Assembly: GCF_003477605.1 (NCBI RefSeq)
Contig: NZ_QUDR01000025.1
Span: forward strand, 1 to 45,240
Reading direction: 5' to 3'
Source of the DNA: Clostridium sp. AF37-5
Lineage (GTDB): Bacteria; Bacillota; Clostridia; Lachnospirales; Lachnospiraceae
Length of the DNA: 45,240 nt
In this document: one piece after another, positions 1-8,279 of the stretch
Position numbering within the stretch: position 1 is the stretch's first letter
Layout of the letters: every line of letters starts with the position of its first letter
Made by a program: the position numbers and the translations under genes
Notes under the pieces: generated by a model
The model's input: only the letters and a program-made list of their open reading frames with translations
The model's database searches: none
Told to the model about the DNA's origin: nothing

Positions 1-87
1 CCTTGTTGGTTCAAAGAGAGAAACATCAATGTGTAGTTTTGAAGGTACTAACTTTTACCTTTCATAAATTCCTTTATGGAGTACTAT

Positions 88-159
88 TCCTCGATAGCTC
101 AATGGTAGAGCACTCGGCTGTTAACCGAGTTGTTGTAGGTTCGAGCCCTACTCGGGGAG
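88..159 (+). tRNA. tRNA-Asn (GTT)
   Basis: A full cloverleaf can be drawn. The acceptor stem pairs TCCTCGA with TCGGGGA and leaves discriminator G. The D arm carries AGCTCAATGGTAGAGC, the anticodon loop reads CTGTTAA (anticodon GTT), and the T arm is GTAGGTTCGAGCCCTAC. No CCA is encoded. It is the first of three tRNA genes in a row. Bases 1-87 upstream show no gene that I can recognise. Confidence 0.96.
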
Positions 160-239
160 TTTCTGTATTTACTAAGAAGTTATACAGTCGTGTTCTTCGT
201 GACAGGGACGCGTATCATCTGTTAGAGATAGCAGACACT

Positions 240-311
240 GGCCCCTTGGTCAAGCGGTTAAGACATCGCCCTTTCACGGCGGTAACACGGGTTCGATTCC
301 CGTAGGGGTCA
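240..311 (+). tRNA. tRNA-Glu (TTC)
   Basis: The acceptor stem pairs GGCCCCT with AGGGGTC, with discriminator A at 311. The anticodon loop CTTTCAC gives anticodon TTC. The T arm contains GGGTTCGATTCCC. It lies 80 bases after tRNA-Asn, probably in the same transcript. Confidence 0.96.
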
Positions 312-358
312 TTGCATTTAATGCATATTGTATTAGCTGGATGCATACAATAGAATAT

Positions 359-429
359 GGCGACTTAGCCAAGTGGTAAGGCATGGGACTGCAACTCCCT
401 GATCATCGGTTCAAATCCGTTAGTCGCCT
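359..429 (+). tRNA. tRNA-Cys (GCA)
   Basis: The acceptor stem pairs GGCGACT with AGTCGCC and leaves discriminator T, the usual base for tRNA-Cys. The anticodon loop CTGCAAC gives anticodon GCA. The T arm holds GGTTCAAATCC. It is the last tRNA of the cluster and is followed by a hairpin terminator. Confidence 0.96.
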
Positions 430-436
430 CTTTTCT

Positions 437-466
437 AAGACTCTGATTATTAATCGGAGTCTTTTG
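437..466 (+). terminator. Terminator of the tRNA cluster
   Basis: AGACTCTGAT pairs with ATCGGAGTCT (one G-T pair) around a short loop, and TTTT follows. It begins 8 bases after tRNA-Cys. Confidence 0.8.
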
Positions 467-505
467 TAACTTTACTTTATAGGAAAGACCGTATGCGGCA
501 CTTTT

Positions 506-676
506 CTAAATGGAAAAGAGCCCGCAGATATGTGGACATGACAAATAGATGGTTTGGGATTTAAAAGATGTAAAAAGATTCTTCTCTAAAATCGTCATCA
601 AGGTCAACTTATTTAGAAAATAGTCCATGTCTGGAAGTTCCTCTTCACTCATACGGCGAATGTCCTTGGATGTCAT
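506..676 (-). CDS. Small ORF of unknown function, possibly a relic
   Basis: A 56-codon reading frame starts at ATG 676 and ends at TAG 506. It begins MTSKDIRRMSEEELPDMD and reads like genuine protein, with acidic and hydrophobic residues alternating in a helical pattern. I do not recognise the family. It lies head-to-head with a decayed IS91-type transposase, so it may be the remnant of a gene broken by, or carried with, that element. No convincing ribosome binding site was seen. Confidence 0.3.
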   Translation of the reverse strand: MTSKDIRRMSEEELPDMDYFLNKLTLMTILEKNLFTSFKSQTIYLSCPHICGLFSI

Positions 677-689
677 TCCTTCCGGGGGA

Positions 690-951
690 TTTTCGATGTA
701 TTTTTATCCTTTTTCCTCTTGGTGTCACCATACTTGCCGAACTAAATTCTTTGGTCTGTTCTAATCAGAAACTTTTGTGTTCCTTGTTTCATAAATGCTC
801 CGCCGAGACACTTTTGGAATTATTGGAAAACAAAATATATCTCGGGGCAACACTTGGCATTATCCAGGTTTTACATACATGGGGACAAGAATTGAATTAC
901 TATCCTTATATCCACTGTATCAATATTCTTTTAATCCCCAAAGAATTGTAA
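690..951 (+). pseudogene. IS91-family transposase fragment
   Basis: The frame reads ...LLELLENKIYLGATLG, then VLHTWGQELNYYPYIHCI. In IS91/IS801-type transposases the conserved block is LHTWGQxLxYHPHxHC, preceded by an 'AAETLLEL...LGATPG' segment, so the match is specific. Only about 90 residues remain out of roughly 350-400. The amino-terminal zinc-binding region and the catalytic tyrosine region are missing. The second catalytic-block histidine appears as Tyr (YPYIHC instead of YHPHLHC). It is a dead relic in the gap of about 650 bases between the tRNA genes and the GH8 gene. Confidence 0.72.
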
Positions 952-1075
952 GAATAATGGTTTGTATATTTTATGAAGAAACATGGAGAAAAAGAATGTA
1001 ATAACTCATGGGATGATGACAATTATCCATATATTTAAAATACATTTTTCCATCGAATTAGGCTGTTAGTTGTAG

Positions 1076-1108
1076 TATAATATGAAAAAATATTCATTAT
1101 AGGAGGAT
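1076..1108 (+). promoter_or_regulatory. -10 box and ribosome binding site of the GH8 gene
   Basis: A consensus TATAAT lies at 1076-1081. The hexamer 17-18 bases upstream (TCGAAT/ATCGAA) is a poor -35 box, which would fit an activator-dependent promoter. An AGGAGG sequence at about 1101-1106 lies 9 bases before ATG 1116 and fixes the start. Confidence 0.5.
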
Positions 1109-1115
1109 AATAATC

Positions 1116-4100
1116 ATGTGTTTTGCAAAACGTAGAAAAACCCTTTTTGTTTTTTTTCTTGTTGCTTCTCTTGTGCTTACGACCACTTTGGGCGCAGCTC
1201 CAAATCTCTCGCAGGCAAAAAAGAAAAAGCAGGGAATTACTGTAACAAATAAGATGACCAAAGGTGTTTTGGTGATTCGAGAAAAAAAGAAATTACAGTT
1301 AAAGTTAAAGTTGCGCGGAAAAAAAGTTTCATCCAAGAAGATAAAGAAGATATTCAAATTCAGGTCTTCGAACAAAAAGATTGTGACAGTGAATAAAAAA
1401 GGAAAAATTTATGCTAAGAAAGCTGGAAATGCTAAAGTGTATATAACACAAAAGGCAAAAGGCAAGAAGAAAAAGTGTAAATTAAAAGTGAAGGTTGTGG
1501 CAAAAAAGAATAAGCCCGTGGTAACTGTGACGACGGAGTCAACGAAACAGCCAACGGTAGACCAAACAAAGCAACCAACGGCAGAGCCAACGAAACAGCC
1601 AACGGCAGAGCCGACGAAGCAGCCAACGGCAGAGCCGACGAAACAGCCAACGGTAGAGCCGACGAAACGGCCAACGGCAGAGCCGACGAAACGGCCAACG
1701 GCAGAGCCAACGAAACGGCCAACGGCAGAGCCAACGAAACGGCCAACGGCAGAGCCAACGAAACGGCCAACGGCAGAGCCAACGAAACGGCCAACGGCAG
1801 AGCCGACGAAACGGCCAACGGCAGAGCCAACGAAACGGCCAACGGCAGAGCCAACGAAACGGCCAACGGCAGAGCCAACGAAACGGCCAACGGCAGAGCC
1901 AACGAAACGGCCAACGGCAGAGCCGACGAAACGGCCAACGGCAGAGCCAACGAAACGGCCAACGGCAGAGCCAACGAAACGGCCAACGGCAGAGCCAACG
2001 AAACGGCCAACGGCAGAGCCAACGAAACGGCCAACGGCAGAGCCGACGAAACGGCCAACGGCAGAGCCAACGAAACGGCCAACGGCAGAGCCAACGAAAC
2101 GGCCAACGGCAGAGCCAACGAAACGGCCAACGGCAGAGCCAACGAAACGGCCAACGGCAGAGCCGACGAAACGGCCAACGGCAGAGCCAACGAAACGGCC
2201 AACGGCAGAGCCAACGAAACGGCCAACGGCAGAGCCAACGAAACGGCCAACGGCAGAGCCAACGAAACGGCCAACGGCAGAGCCGACGAAACAGCCAACG
2301 GCAGAGCCAACGAAACAGCCAACAGCAGAGCCAACGAAACAGCCAACAGCAGAGCCAACGAAACAGCCAACGGCAGAGCCAACGAAACAGCCAACAGCAG
2401 AGCCAACGAAACAGCCAACGGCAGAGCCAACGGCAGAGCCAACACCGTCCGCAAGTCAGGAACCGCAATTGGTAAATAGCGGAGAATGCAGTAAAATGAC
2501 ATGCGGAGGAAGTTATGCTGGCCCTGTGAGTGGTAAGGAATATTCAGCAGTAGCGTTGTATGGTAATGGTGACTATTGTACCACATCTTACGAATTTGTA
2601 GGGACAAATAAAAAATACCGTATGGTGGTTAAAGGAGCATCTAGTAATTCGACAACGGCGAATGTTTCTGTATATATTGGCGGAAAGAAAGTTGGAACAG
2701 TTGGATTTGCTGGAACTACGTTGTCGGAGCAGTCTTTTGAATTTAAAATGACAGATGCAACAGGAAATCAGGAAATAAAATTTTTACTCGAAACAGATAA
2801 TGGATCGAATGATACCTATGTAAATAGTTATGAACTTTATTACATTGGTGATGTGAAACCATTTCCGGATGCTCCAACACCAGCATCAGTTGGAGCTGTG
2901 TCTACAGGAAATTACAGAAATATGTTTAAGGAATTAGGATATTCGGATGCAGAGATAGATAAGAAGGTCGAATCGGCCTGGCAAAAATTGTTTTATGGTA
3001 CTGACGAAGAACGAATCTATTATCCGGTAGGGGATGATATGGCTTATATTTATACAGCAGATACCGATGATGTACGTTCTGAGGGAATGTCTTATGGTAT
3101 GATGATTTGCGTTCAAATGGACAAGCAGGAAGAGTTTAATCGTCTGTGGAAATGGGCAAAAACTTATATGCAGCATACAAGTGGAGAGTTTAAAGGATAT
3201 TTTGCTTGGCAGATGAATACGAATGGAACCAAAAAGGACAATACGCCGGCAGCAGACGGCGAGGAATATTTTGCAACATCGTTATTGTTTGCATCAGCGC
3301 GCTGGGGAAATGGTGAAGGAATTTATAACTATAACAAAGAAGCGCAGGAAATCTTGACAACGATGCTTCATCAGGCAGATGATGGTCAAGGTGTGAATAT
3401 GTTTAACAAAGAACATAAAATGCCTGTATTCTGCCCAATTGGAAACGCTGCAACATATAGTGATCCATCGTATCATTTGCCGGCATTTTATGAAGTTTGG
3501 GCGAGAGAGGCAGAGCAGGACAAAGATTTCTGGAGCGAGGCAGCTGAAGCTAGTCGACAGCATTTTAAAGATGCAACAAATGAAAAAACCGGATTAGGTC
3601 CGGATTATTCCGAATATAATGGGGCTGCTAAGAACGATGGAAATCATGGTGATTTCCGATTTGATGCATGGCGAATTGCAGCTAATATTGCTTGCGACTA
3701 TGCATGGTGGGCGCAGGATAGCTGGGCAACCACGCACGCGAATAGAATCCAGTCGTTCTTCTACGACCAGGGTGTTGATAGTTATGGAAATCAGTGGTCA
3801 TTAGATGGAAAGAATCTTAGTCCTGATCATTCTCCGGGATTGGTTGCTATGAATGCAACAGCGAGTCTGGCATCTAGTGATAAAAAATCATGGTCATTCC
3901 TTGAGGATTTGTGGAACATTTCTCCAACAACAGGGAAATATCGATACTATGATGGATGCCTTTATATGATGGGATTGTTACATTGTAGTGGTAAATTCCG
4001 CGCATATTTGTCAGGTAATACGCCGGTAGTAGACGTCGTGAATGGCAAAATATCGACAACAAATGCCGAATTTGATTTGAGTGCAGATAAGAAAGAAGAT

Positions 4101-4697
4101 GTGACAACAAAACTTATTTTAAATGGTGTTAGAACATTATCAGAAATTCGAAACGAGAAGACAGTGTTAGAAGAAGGAAAGGACTATACCATTAGTGGTG
4201 ATACAGTGTCTATTCGCAAAGAGTATCTTTCCAAACAGGCAGTAGGAGTAACGAAATTGACATTTGTCTTCGATGCGGGGAAAAATGCTGTTATGTCGAT
4301 TACGATAAAGGATAGTCAGTTACCTAATGTACCGGTAGTGTCCGGGCCATTTGAAAAAATAAAGGCTACAGACTTTGAAAGTTCCGATGATGTAACGATT
4401 GAAGATGGAAAAGTCACCTTAAACAGTACGAGCTCATATATAGCGTTTACTCTTGATTTTGGAAGTGAGACCGCAAAGAGTATAACTATTTATGTGAAAG
4501 AGCCAAATAATAGTGGACAGTTGTTTGTACGAAGTGGAAGTTTAAGTTCTACTGTGGCAACGGTGTATAATCTAGGTAATGGTTCCTGGAAAGAGACTAA
4601 GAATTCTTTGTGGCCTACGGTTACAGGAAGTACAAAAATTTATATACAGACAAATAAACCGGGACTTCAGATTGATTGGATACAATTTGGAAAATAA
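1116..4697 (+). CDS. Secreted modular GH8 xylanolytic enzyme with 37 Pro/Thr repeats
   Basis: A 1193-residue extracellular enzyme. The order seen is: a basic signal peptide (about 1-33, AA-rich end), a lysine-rich Ig-like (Big_2-type) module (about 40-130), a linker of 37 tandem 8-residue units (143-438, consensus EPTKRPTA), a beta-sandwich carbohydrate-binding module (about 449-585), a GH8 catalytic domain (about 597-970), a CBM_X2-like module (about 972-1068) and a terminal CBM6-like module (about 1075-1193). In GH8, SEGMSYG carries the general acid, here E656, and FDAWR carries the general base, here D850. Their spacing of 194 residues is close to that in the reducing-end xylose-releasing exo-oligoxylanase of Bacillus halodurans (E70/D263). 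I infer a xylan or xylo-oligosaccharide hydrolase. The gene has a strong Shine-Dalgarno site and lies 27 bases before a sugar-sensing regulator. No LPXTG or SLH anchor is visible. Confidence 0.88.
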   Translation: MCFAKRRKTLFVFFLVASLVLTTTLGAAPNLSQAKKKKQGITVTNKMTKGVLVIREKKKLQLKLKLRGKKVSSKKIKKIFKFRSSNKKIVTVNKKGKIYAKKAGNAKVYITQKAKGKKKKCKLKVKVVAKKNKPVVTVTTESTKQPTVDQTKQPTAEPTKQPTAEPTKQPTAEPTKQPTVEPTKRPTAEPTKRPTAEPTKRPTAEPTKRPTAEPTKRPTAEPTKRPTAEPTKRPTAEPTKRPTAEPTKRPTAEPTKRPTAEPTKRPTAEPTKRPTAEPTKRPTAEPTKRPTAEPTKRPTAEPTKRPTAEPTKRPTAEPTKRPTAEPTKRPTAEPTKRPTAEPTKRPTAEPTKRPTAEPTKRPTAEPTKRPTAEPTKRPTAEPTKRPTAEPTKQPTAEPTKQPTAEPTKQPTAEPTKQPTAEPTKQPTAEPTKQPTAEPTAEPTPSASQEPQLVNSGECSKMTCGGSYAGPVSGKEYSAVALYGNGDYCTTSYEFVGTNKKYRMVVKGASSNSTTANVSVYIGGKKVGTVGFAGTTLSEQSFEFKMTDATGNQEIKFLLETDNGSNDTYVNSYELYYIGDVKPFPDAPTPASVGAVSTGNYRNMFKELGYSDAEIDKKVESAWQKLFYGTDEERIYYPVGDDMAYIYTADTDDVRSEGMSYGMMICVQMDKQEEFNRLWKWAKTYMQHTSGEFKGYFAWQMNTNGTKKDNTPAADGEEYFATSLLFASARWGNGEGIYNYNKEAQEILTTMLHQADDGQGVNMFNKEHKMPVFCPIGNAATYSDPSYHLPAFYEVWAREAEQDKDFWSEAAEASRQHFKDATNEKTGLGPDYSEYNGAAKNDGNHGDFRFDAWRIAANIACDYAWWAQDSWATTHANRIQSFFYDQGVDSYGNQWSLDGKNLSPDHSPGLVAMNATASLASSDKKSWSFLEDLWNISPTTGKYRYYDGCLYMMGLLHCSGKFRAYLSGNTPVVDVVNGKISTTNAEFDLSADKKEDVTTKLILNGVRTLSEIRNEKTVLEEGKDYTISGDTVSIRKEYLSKQAVGVTKLTFVFDAGKNAVMSITIKDSQLPNVPVVSGPFEKIKATDFESSDDVTIEDGKVTLNSTSSYIAFTLDFGSETAKSITIYVKEPNNSGQLFVRSGSLSSTVATVYNLGNGSWKETKNSLWPTVTGSTKIYIQTNKPGLQIDWIQFGK
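1542..2429 (+). repeat. Coding minisatellite: 37 x 24 bp, with 120-bp higher-order blocks
   Basis: The unit is 24 bp and encodes TKxPTAEP in register. From 1681 to 2280 a 120-bp block (five units, the first marked by a silent GCCGACG variant) is repeated five times with no mismatch. The flanking units differ in AAACAG versus AAACGG (Gln or Arg codon) and in GTA/GCA. The perfect third-position identity shows recent block duplication. Confidence 0.97.
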
Positions 4698-4724
4698 GTA
4701 AAAAATCGCGAAAGGATATCATAC

Positions 4725-6947
4725 ATGCTTAATAACCGAAAAAAAACGATAGGTGTATTTGTTTGCAAGCTTCCAGAATATTTCCAGCGCACCCTGTGTG
4801 GTGCGCTGGCTGATGAAGCGGTGGCAAATGGATACAATTTGGTTGTTTTTTCGACTTTTGGTGAATACGATAACAATCATGATTATGTGGAAGGAGAAAG
4901 CAATTGTCTTTATATTCCAAATTATGACGAATTGGATGGGATTATTTTATGCCTTGATGTGTTTGATATTCCTGGCATGGTAGGAAAATTAATTGAGCAG
5001 GTAAAGGAAAAGGCGCATTGCCCTGTGATTAGCATTCGACAAAAAAGAGATGAGTTTATTAGTGTGCTCAGCGATGATAAAAAGGCTATTATGGCTATGG
5101 TTGATCATTTGGTAGATGAACATAACGCAAAGCGAATTTATTACTTGTCTGGTCCCTCTTACATGCATGATATCCGTATGAGGGAGGACGGATTTCGCGA
5201 AAGAATGAAAAGCAGAGGTGTTGCCTTTCGTGAGGAATACATCTTTATGGGGAATTTGTGGTATAACATTGGTAAAGAAGCAGTTGATTATTTTTTTTCA
5301 CTTGATGATGAAAGACCTGATGCAATTCTATGTGCCAATGATTATATGGCAATTTCTGTATGTGAAGAACTGTGCGAGCGAGGATTTCGTGTACCGGAGG
5401 ATATTATTGTGACGGGATTTGATGATGTTGAGGAGGCTAGAGATATATATCCAATGTTGACAACAGTTGAAGCTTGCCCAGAAAATTTTGCGAGATGTGC
5501 TATGGAAATTATTAAAAAGGCGGAACGAGGTGAAAAACTAGAAAAGCAATATTATATTTCAACGCAAAATCAGTATCGAAATTCTTGTGGATGTAAAGAA
5601 GCGGAAGAAGCGAAACAAATTTTTCGTAAACAATTTGAAAAAAATCAGCGTTTGGTTCACTTGTATAAGCAGAATATGTTTATGGTTTTTCGGATGGAAG
5701 GAATACGAGATTATCAGGGCCTTCCGGATTTAGTTGGAAAGTTTGTAGAAGGAAACACGGGTGTTTCAGACTTTTATATATGCCTAAATCCGGATGAGAA
5801 ATATGAATTGGATGATTCTAGAAAAAGTCCATATGAGGATGAGATGGAAATGTTATTACATGCCTATTATGGAAAGAAAATGTCAATTGAAGTGCCGATG
5901 CCACAAAAACTTTTTAAAAGAAAAAATCTTTTGCCTGCCGACGAAGTGACGGACAGGCCTTGTGTTTTTTATATCAACCCGCTTCATTATCGAAAGCATT
6001 GTTTTGGTTATGCAATCATTTCGTTTTTTAATAATCGATTTTATGCGGCAGAAGATTTTTATCAATCTTTTGTGATAAACATTTGCACCGTGTTAGAAAA
6101 TATTTATATACAAAATCAAATTGAACAGTTAAGCAACGATAAAATACGCCTTATTCGACGAGATTCGGTTACACATATGTATAATCCGTATGGGTTTCAT
6201 GAAATGGCTACACAAATGCTACATGATGCGACAGCAGCAGGAATTAATTGTGTCTTTTTCTATGTAAGATTAGAAAATTTACAGGAAATAACAGAAATAT
6301 ATGGAAAAGAAGAATCAAATGAAATCCTTCTGTGTATGAAGTCTGTTTTTGAAAAATTTGAGCAGGAAAAACATGTGTTAGGACGATTAGGAGGAAGTGA
6401 TTTTTGCCTATTACTAGAGGATAAAATGCAGGAAGAAATAGAAGTTCTTGCACAAAATTTTGTTAATGAAGTAAATGAAGTGAATATTTCATGGAATAAA
6501 GAATTTTTCATAGAAGTACGCTATGGATGGTTTGTTAAGGAAGTGGGAACTATTTCTAGTACAGACGAGTGCATTCGCAGTGCGAAAATGAAAATGAAAG
6601 TTGGTGCACAAATGCAGACGAGTGCTGCAAAATATGCTTTTGAGGCAATGAAGGAAATCAGACAGAATTATCAAAAAGAAATTTCTGTTACATACATGGC
6701 AGAACAAATTGGTATATCGCGTACGCACTTGTCCCATTGCTTTAAATTGATATATCAGAAGTCAATACAAGATTATATTACTTCTTATCGAATGGAAAAG
6801 GCGCAGGAACTTCTGATTCATACTCAGAAAAAGATTAAAGAGATTGCTTTTTTGGTTGGCTATAAAGATGAGTTGTACTTTTCGAAAGTATTTGCCCGTC
6901 TGTATGGTATGTCTCCTAGTAAATTTCGTAAAACAATGTTGACATGA
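4725..6947 (+). CDS. Sugar-sensing regulator: LacI-like binding domain + degenerate GGDEF + AraC helix-turn-helix
   Basis: A 740-residue cytoplasmic transcription factor. Residues about 5-285 match the periplasmic-binding-like sensor of LacI/GalR proteins (TIGVFVCKLPEYF at the start, DAILCANDYMAISV, DDVEEARDIYPMLTTV), but there is no LacI DNA-binding head. A conserved SCGC motif follows at about 286-289. A middle region (about 300-450) is not assigned. Residues about 480-610 resemble GGDEF, but the signature is GGSDF (about 556), so cyclase activity is unlikely. Residues 640-740 hold two AraC helix-turn-helices (ISVTYMAEQIGISRTHLSHC and KIKEIAFLVGYKDELYFSKV). It starts 27 bases after the GH8 gene and is probably co-transcribed. 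I infer that it binds a xylan-derived sugar and controls the GH8 gene or other xylan genes. Confidence 0.82.
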   Translation: MLNNRKKTIGVFVCKLPEYFQRTLCGALADEAVANGYNLVVFSTFGEYDNNHDYVEGESNCLYIPNYDELDGIILCLDVFDIPGMVGKLIEQVKEKAHCPVISIRQKRDEFISVLSDDKKAIMAMVDHLVDEHNAKRIYYLSGPSYMHDIRMREDGFRERMKSRGVAFREEYIFMGNLWYNIGKEAVDYFFSLDDERPDAILCANDYMAISVCEELCERGFRVPEDIIVTGFDDVEEARDIYPMLTTVEACPENFARCAMEIIKKAERGEKLEKQYYISTQNQYRNSCGCKEAEEAKQIFRKQFEKNQRLVHLYKQNMFMVFRMEGIRDYQGLPDLVGKFVEGNTGVSDFYICLNPDEKYELDDSRKSPYEDEMEMLLHAYYGKKMSIEVPMPQKLFKRKNLLPADEVTDRPCVFYINPLHYRKHCFGYAIISFFNNRFYAAEDFYQSFVINICTVLENIYIQNQIEQLSNDKIRLIRRDSVTHMYNPYGFHEMATQMLHDATAAGINCVFFYVRLENLQEITEIYGKEESNEILLCMKSVFEKFEQEKHVLGRLGGSDFCLLLEDKMQEEIEVLAQNFVNEVNEVNISWNKEFFIEVRYGWFVKEVGTISSTDECIRSAKMKMKVGAQMQTSAAKYAFEAMKEIRQNYQKEISVTYMAEQIGISRTHLSHCFKLIYQKSIQDYITSYRMEKAQELLIHTQKKIKEIAFLVGYKDELYFSKVFARLYGMSPSKFRKTMLT

Positions 6948-6959
6948 AAAAATATGGGT

Positions 6960-7145
6960 AAATTGGAGATGGATAGAAAAATCCAGTAGTAAGTGTTCAG
7001 GAAGCCTGTAGAGAGTTTCTGGATGGTGTGAGACAACGACGAATGGACAGTGAATGGGCTTTGGATGGTATCGAGTGATATCGCAGCAGGATTATCAAGG
7101 ATCTTGTCTCTTTCCTCGCAGGAGGAAGGGGCAAGATCCTTTTTA
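6960..7145 (+). ncRNA. T-box-like leader with terminator, degenerate and without a target gene
   Basis: The segment carries T-box marks in order: AGTAGTAAG (6986-6994), AGAGAG then GGATGGTGTGAGA (7010-7033), a stem I closing segment GAATGGGCTTTGGA (7052-7065), an antiterminator-like GTGATATCGCAG (7075-7086), then a strong terminator. In working T-boxes the antiterminator bulge is UGGN-ACCGCG. Here it is TGAT-ATCGC, which should not pair with the tRNA CCA end. A TGG at 7044-7046 is where a specifier could sit (Trp), but this is tentative. No plus-strand gene follows, so the leader looks orphaned. Confidence 0.6.
7096..7145 (+). terminator. Terminator of the T-box-like leader (also after the regulator gene)
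   Basis: AAGGATCTTG (7098-7107) pairs with CAAGATCCTT (7132-7141), with a second inner stem (TTTCCTC/GAGGAAG type), and the U-run continues to 7144. It probably also ends read-through from the regulator gene at 4725-6947. Confidence 0.82.
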
Positions 7146-7255
7146 GTGCGCCTGGTGGCGCACGTCACTAATGGGTGAAAAGCCCTAATCCGCCCTAGTA
7201 GTGGGAAGGATATACCAAGACCAAGCGTGTCTGTGAACTCCTTTGATATTACCTT
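7146..7255 (+). mobile_element. Probable group II intron 5' fragment
   Basis: The segment begins GTGCGCC directly after the U-run of the terminator. It continues with a perfect GTGCGCC/GGCGCAC stem, GGGTGAAAAGCCC, a CCTAGTAGTGGGAAGG segment and CAAGCGTGTCTGTGAAC. This resembles domain I of bacterial class C group II introns (GUGCGCC..., GGGUGAGAGUCCC, AAGGGUGUCCGUGG), which insert just downstream of terminator hairpins. There is no reverse transcriptase ORF and no domain V, so it would be a truncated relic. This is recognition by eye and is uncertain. Confidence 0.38.
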
Positions 7256-7275
7256 CTACCCTATTACAATGGGTA

Positions 7276-7309
7276 AAAAAAAGACTGTTGCCGAAGCAAC
7301 AGCCTTTTT
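7276..7309 (-). terminator. Terminator of the Ig-like protein gene
   Basis: On the minus strand GGCTGTTGC pairs with GCAACAGTC around a TTCG-type loop, followed by a run of T (AAAAAAAA on the plus strand at 7275-7282). TTTTT also flanks the other side, so it may work in both directions. Confidence 0.82.
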
Positions 7310-7329
7310 AGCGTTCTCATTACTTACAA

Positions 7330-8196
7330 TTAAGCAACTTTGATTACACATTTCTGAACTGTGATAGAATCTCCTTCTTTGTATGGAGAAGTATCTTTCA
7401 TGTTCGGGATGTACATCATGATTGGGTAGTGAGCACCTGTATCTTTGTCTGTGTCACCATTTACAGCATTCTTAGGAATTGTAAATGTGAAGTTAAAGGT
7501 GTAAGATTTACCTTTCTTCATAGCTTTTGTGACAAACTTGCAGTGCTTATGTGTTTTGTCTTTCTTAACTTTAGCGCTCAGTTTCTTAGCAGAAACATGA
7601 AGAGCCCATGGGTAAGCACCTGTGTCTCCACCTGAAGTATAGTTGAAGCAAACACCCATCTCAGGAAGTGTACGTTTACCGGAGTTCTTTACTTTCAAAG
7701 AAATTTTCAGTTTGCGTCCACGGTAGTCAGGAGAGATGTAAGTTTTCTCGCCCCAGAATGTTGCGTCACAAAGCCAGATACGGAATGAGTTATATTTGAA
7801 CTCAGAGTAATCAGCTTTGTATGGTGGATGGTTATCCGGGTTAGTAGATTTAGCGAAGTTGTAAATTACTGTACCCTTCTTTGCGTTTTTTACAGATACT
7901 TTACATGTCTGTTTCTTTCCGCCTACAGTTGCAGTGATTGTTGCGGTACCTTTTTTGATACCAAGAACTTTGATGGACTTGCCTTTTGTTTTCTGGCAGT
8001 GAGCAATGTTATCATTGCTGGATGACCATGTTGCACTTCCACTTGCAGTCAATTTTACTTCCTTACCCTGCATAACAGAAGCTTTTTTCTTCATTGCTGC
8101 GCTAGCTGTATCATCACTTGCTACTGCAGCGGTGGTAACAGCCATAGTTGCAACTAAAGCTACAGCTACAACCTTTTTTGAAATTTTAGCGAACAT
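7330..8196 (-). CDS. Secreted lysine-rich Ig-like domain protein
   Basis: A 288-residue secreted protein. I place the start at ATG 8196, 22 codons inside the longest frame, because AAAGGAGGAATTTGAA directly precedes it and the next residues form a signal peptide (KKVVAVALVATMAVTTAAVA). Residues about 35-105 form a Big_2-type Ig module (VKLTASGSATWSSSN..., GTATITATVGGK). The rest (about 110-288) looks like a single beta-sandwich rich in Tyr, Trp and Gly. It could be a carbohydrate-binding or adhesion module, but I do not recognise a family. It lacks an LPXTG or other wall anchor. It has its own promoter and terminator and stands alone. Confidence 0.7.
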   Translation of the reverse strand: MFAKISKKVVAVALVATMAVTTAAVASDDTASAAMKKKASVMQGKEVKLTASGSATWSSSNDNIAHCQKTKGKSIKVLGIKKGTATITATVGGKKQTCKVSVKNAKKGTVIYNFAKSTNPDNHPPYKADYSEFKYNSFRIWLCDATFWGEKTYISPDYRGRKLKISLKVKNSGKRTLPEMGVCFNYTSGGDTGAYPWALHVSAKKLSAKVKKDKTHKHCKFVTKAMKKGKSYTFNFTFTIPKNAVNGDTDKDTGAHYPIMMYIPNMKDTSPYKEGDSITVQKCVIKVA

Positions 8197-8231
8197 TTCA
8201 AATTCCTCCTTTTTTAATATTAAAATGTTTT

Positions 8232-8262
8232 TTGATTTTTGTGCTAAATAGACAAAAATCAA
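8232..8262 (-). other. 5' UTR stem-loop of the Ig-like protein gene
   Basis: TTGATTTTTGT and ACAAAAATCAA form a perfect 11-bp inverted repeat around 9 bases, inside the leader between the promoter and the ribosome binding site. It may stabilise the mRNA or be a repressor site. It is A/T only, so it is weak evidence. Confidence 0.45.
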
Positions 8263-8279
8263 TCGCTTTGCGTGGATAT

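Noticed and set aside
3..305. ORF covering the first two tRNA genes
   Set aside because: It runs through clear tRNA sequence and has no ribosome binding site.
1542..2429. CRISPR-like look of regular direct repeats
   Set aside because: The units are contiguous, without unique spacers, and encode a Pro/Thr linker in one frame.
1432..2607. Long minus-strand ORFs (391 and 309 codons) across the GH8 linker
   Set aside because: They are mirror frames of the 24-bp repeat and consist of a repeating octapeptide with no start site or natural sequence outside it.
6860..7168. Minus-strand ORF of 102 codons after the AraC-type regulator
   Set aside because: It covers the T-box-like leader and the end of the regulator gene, and its residues do not read like protein.
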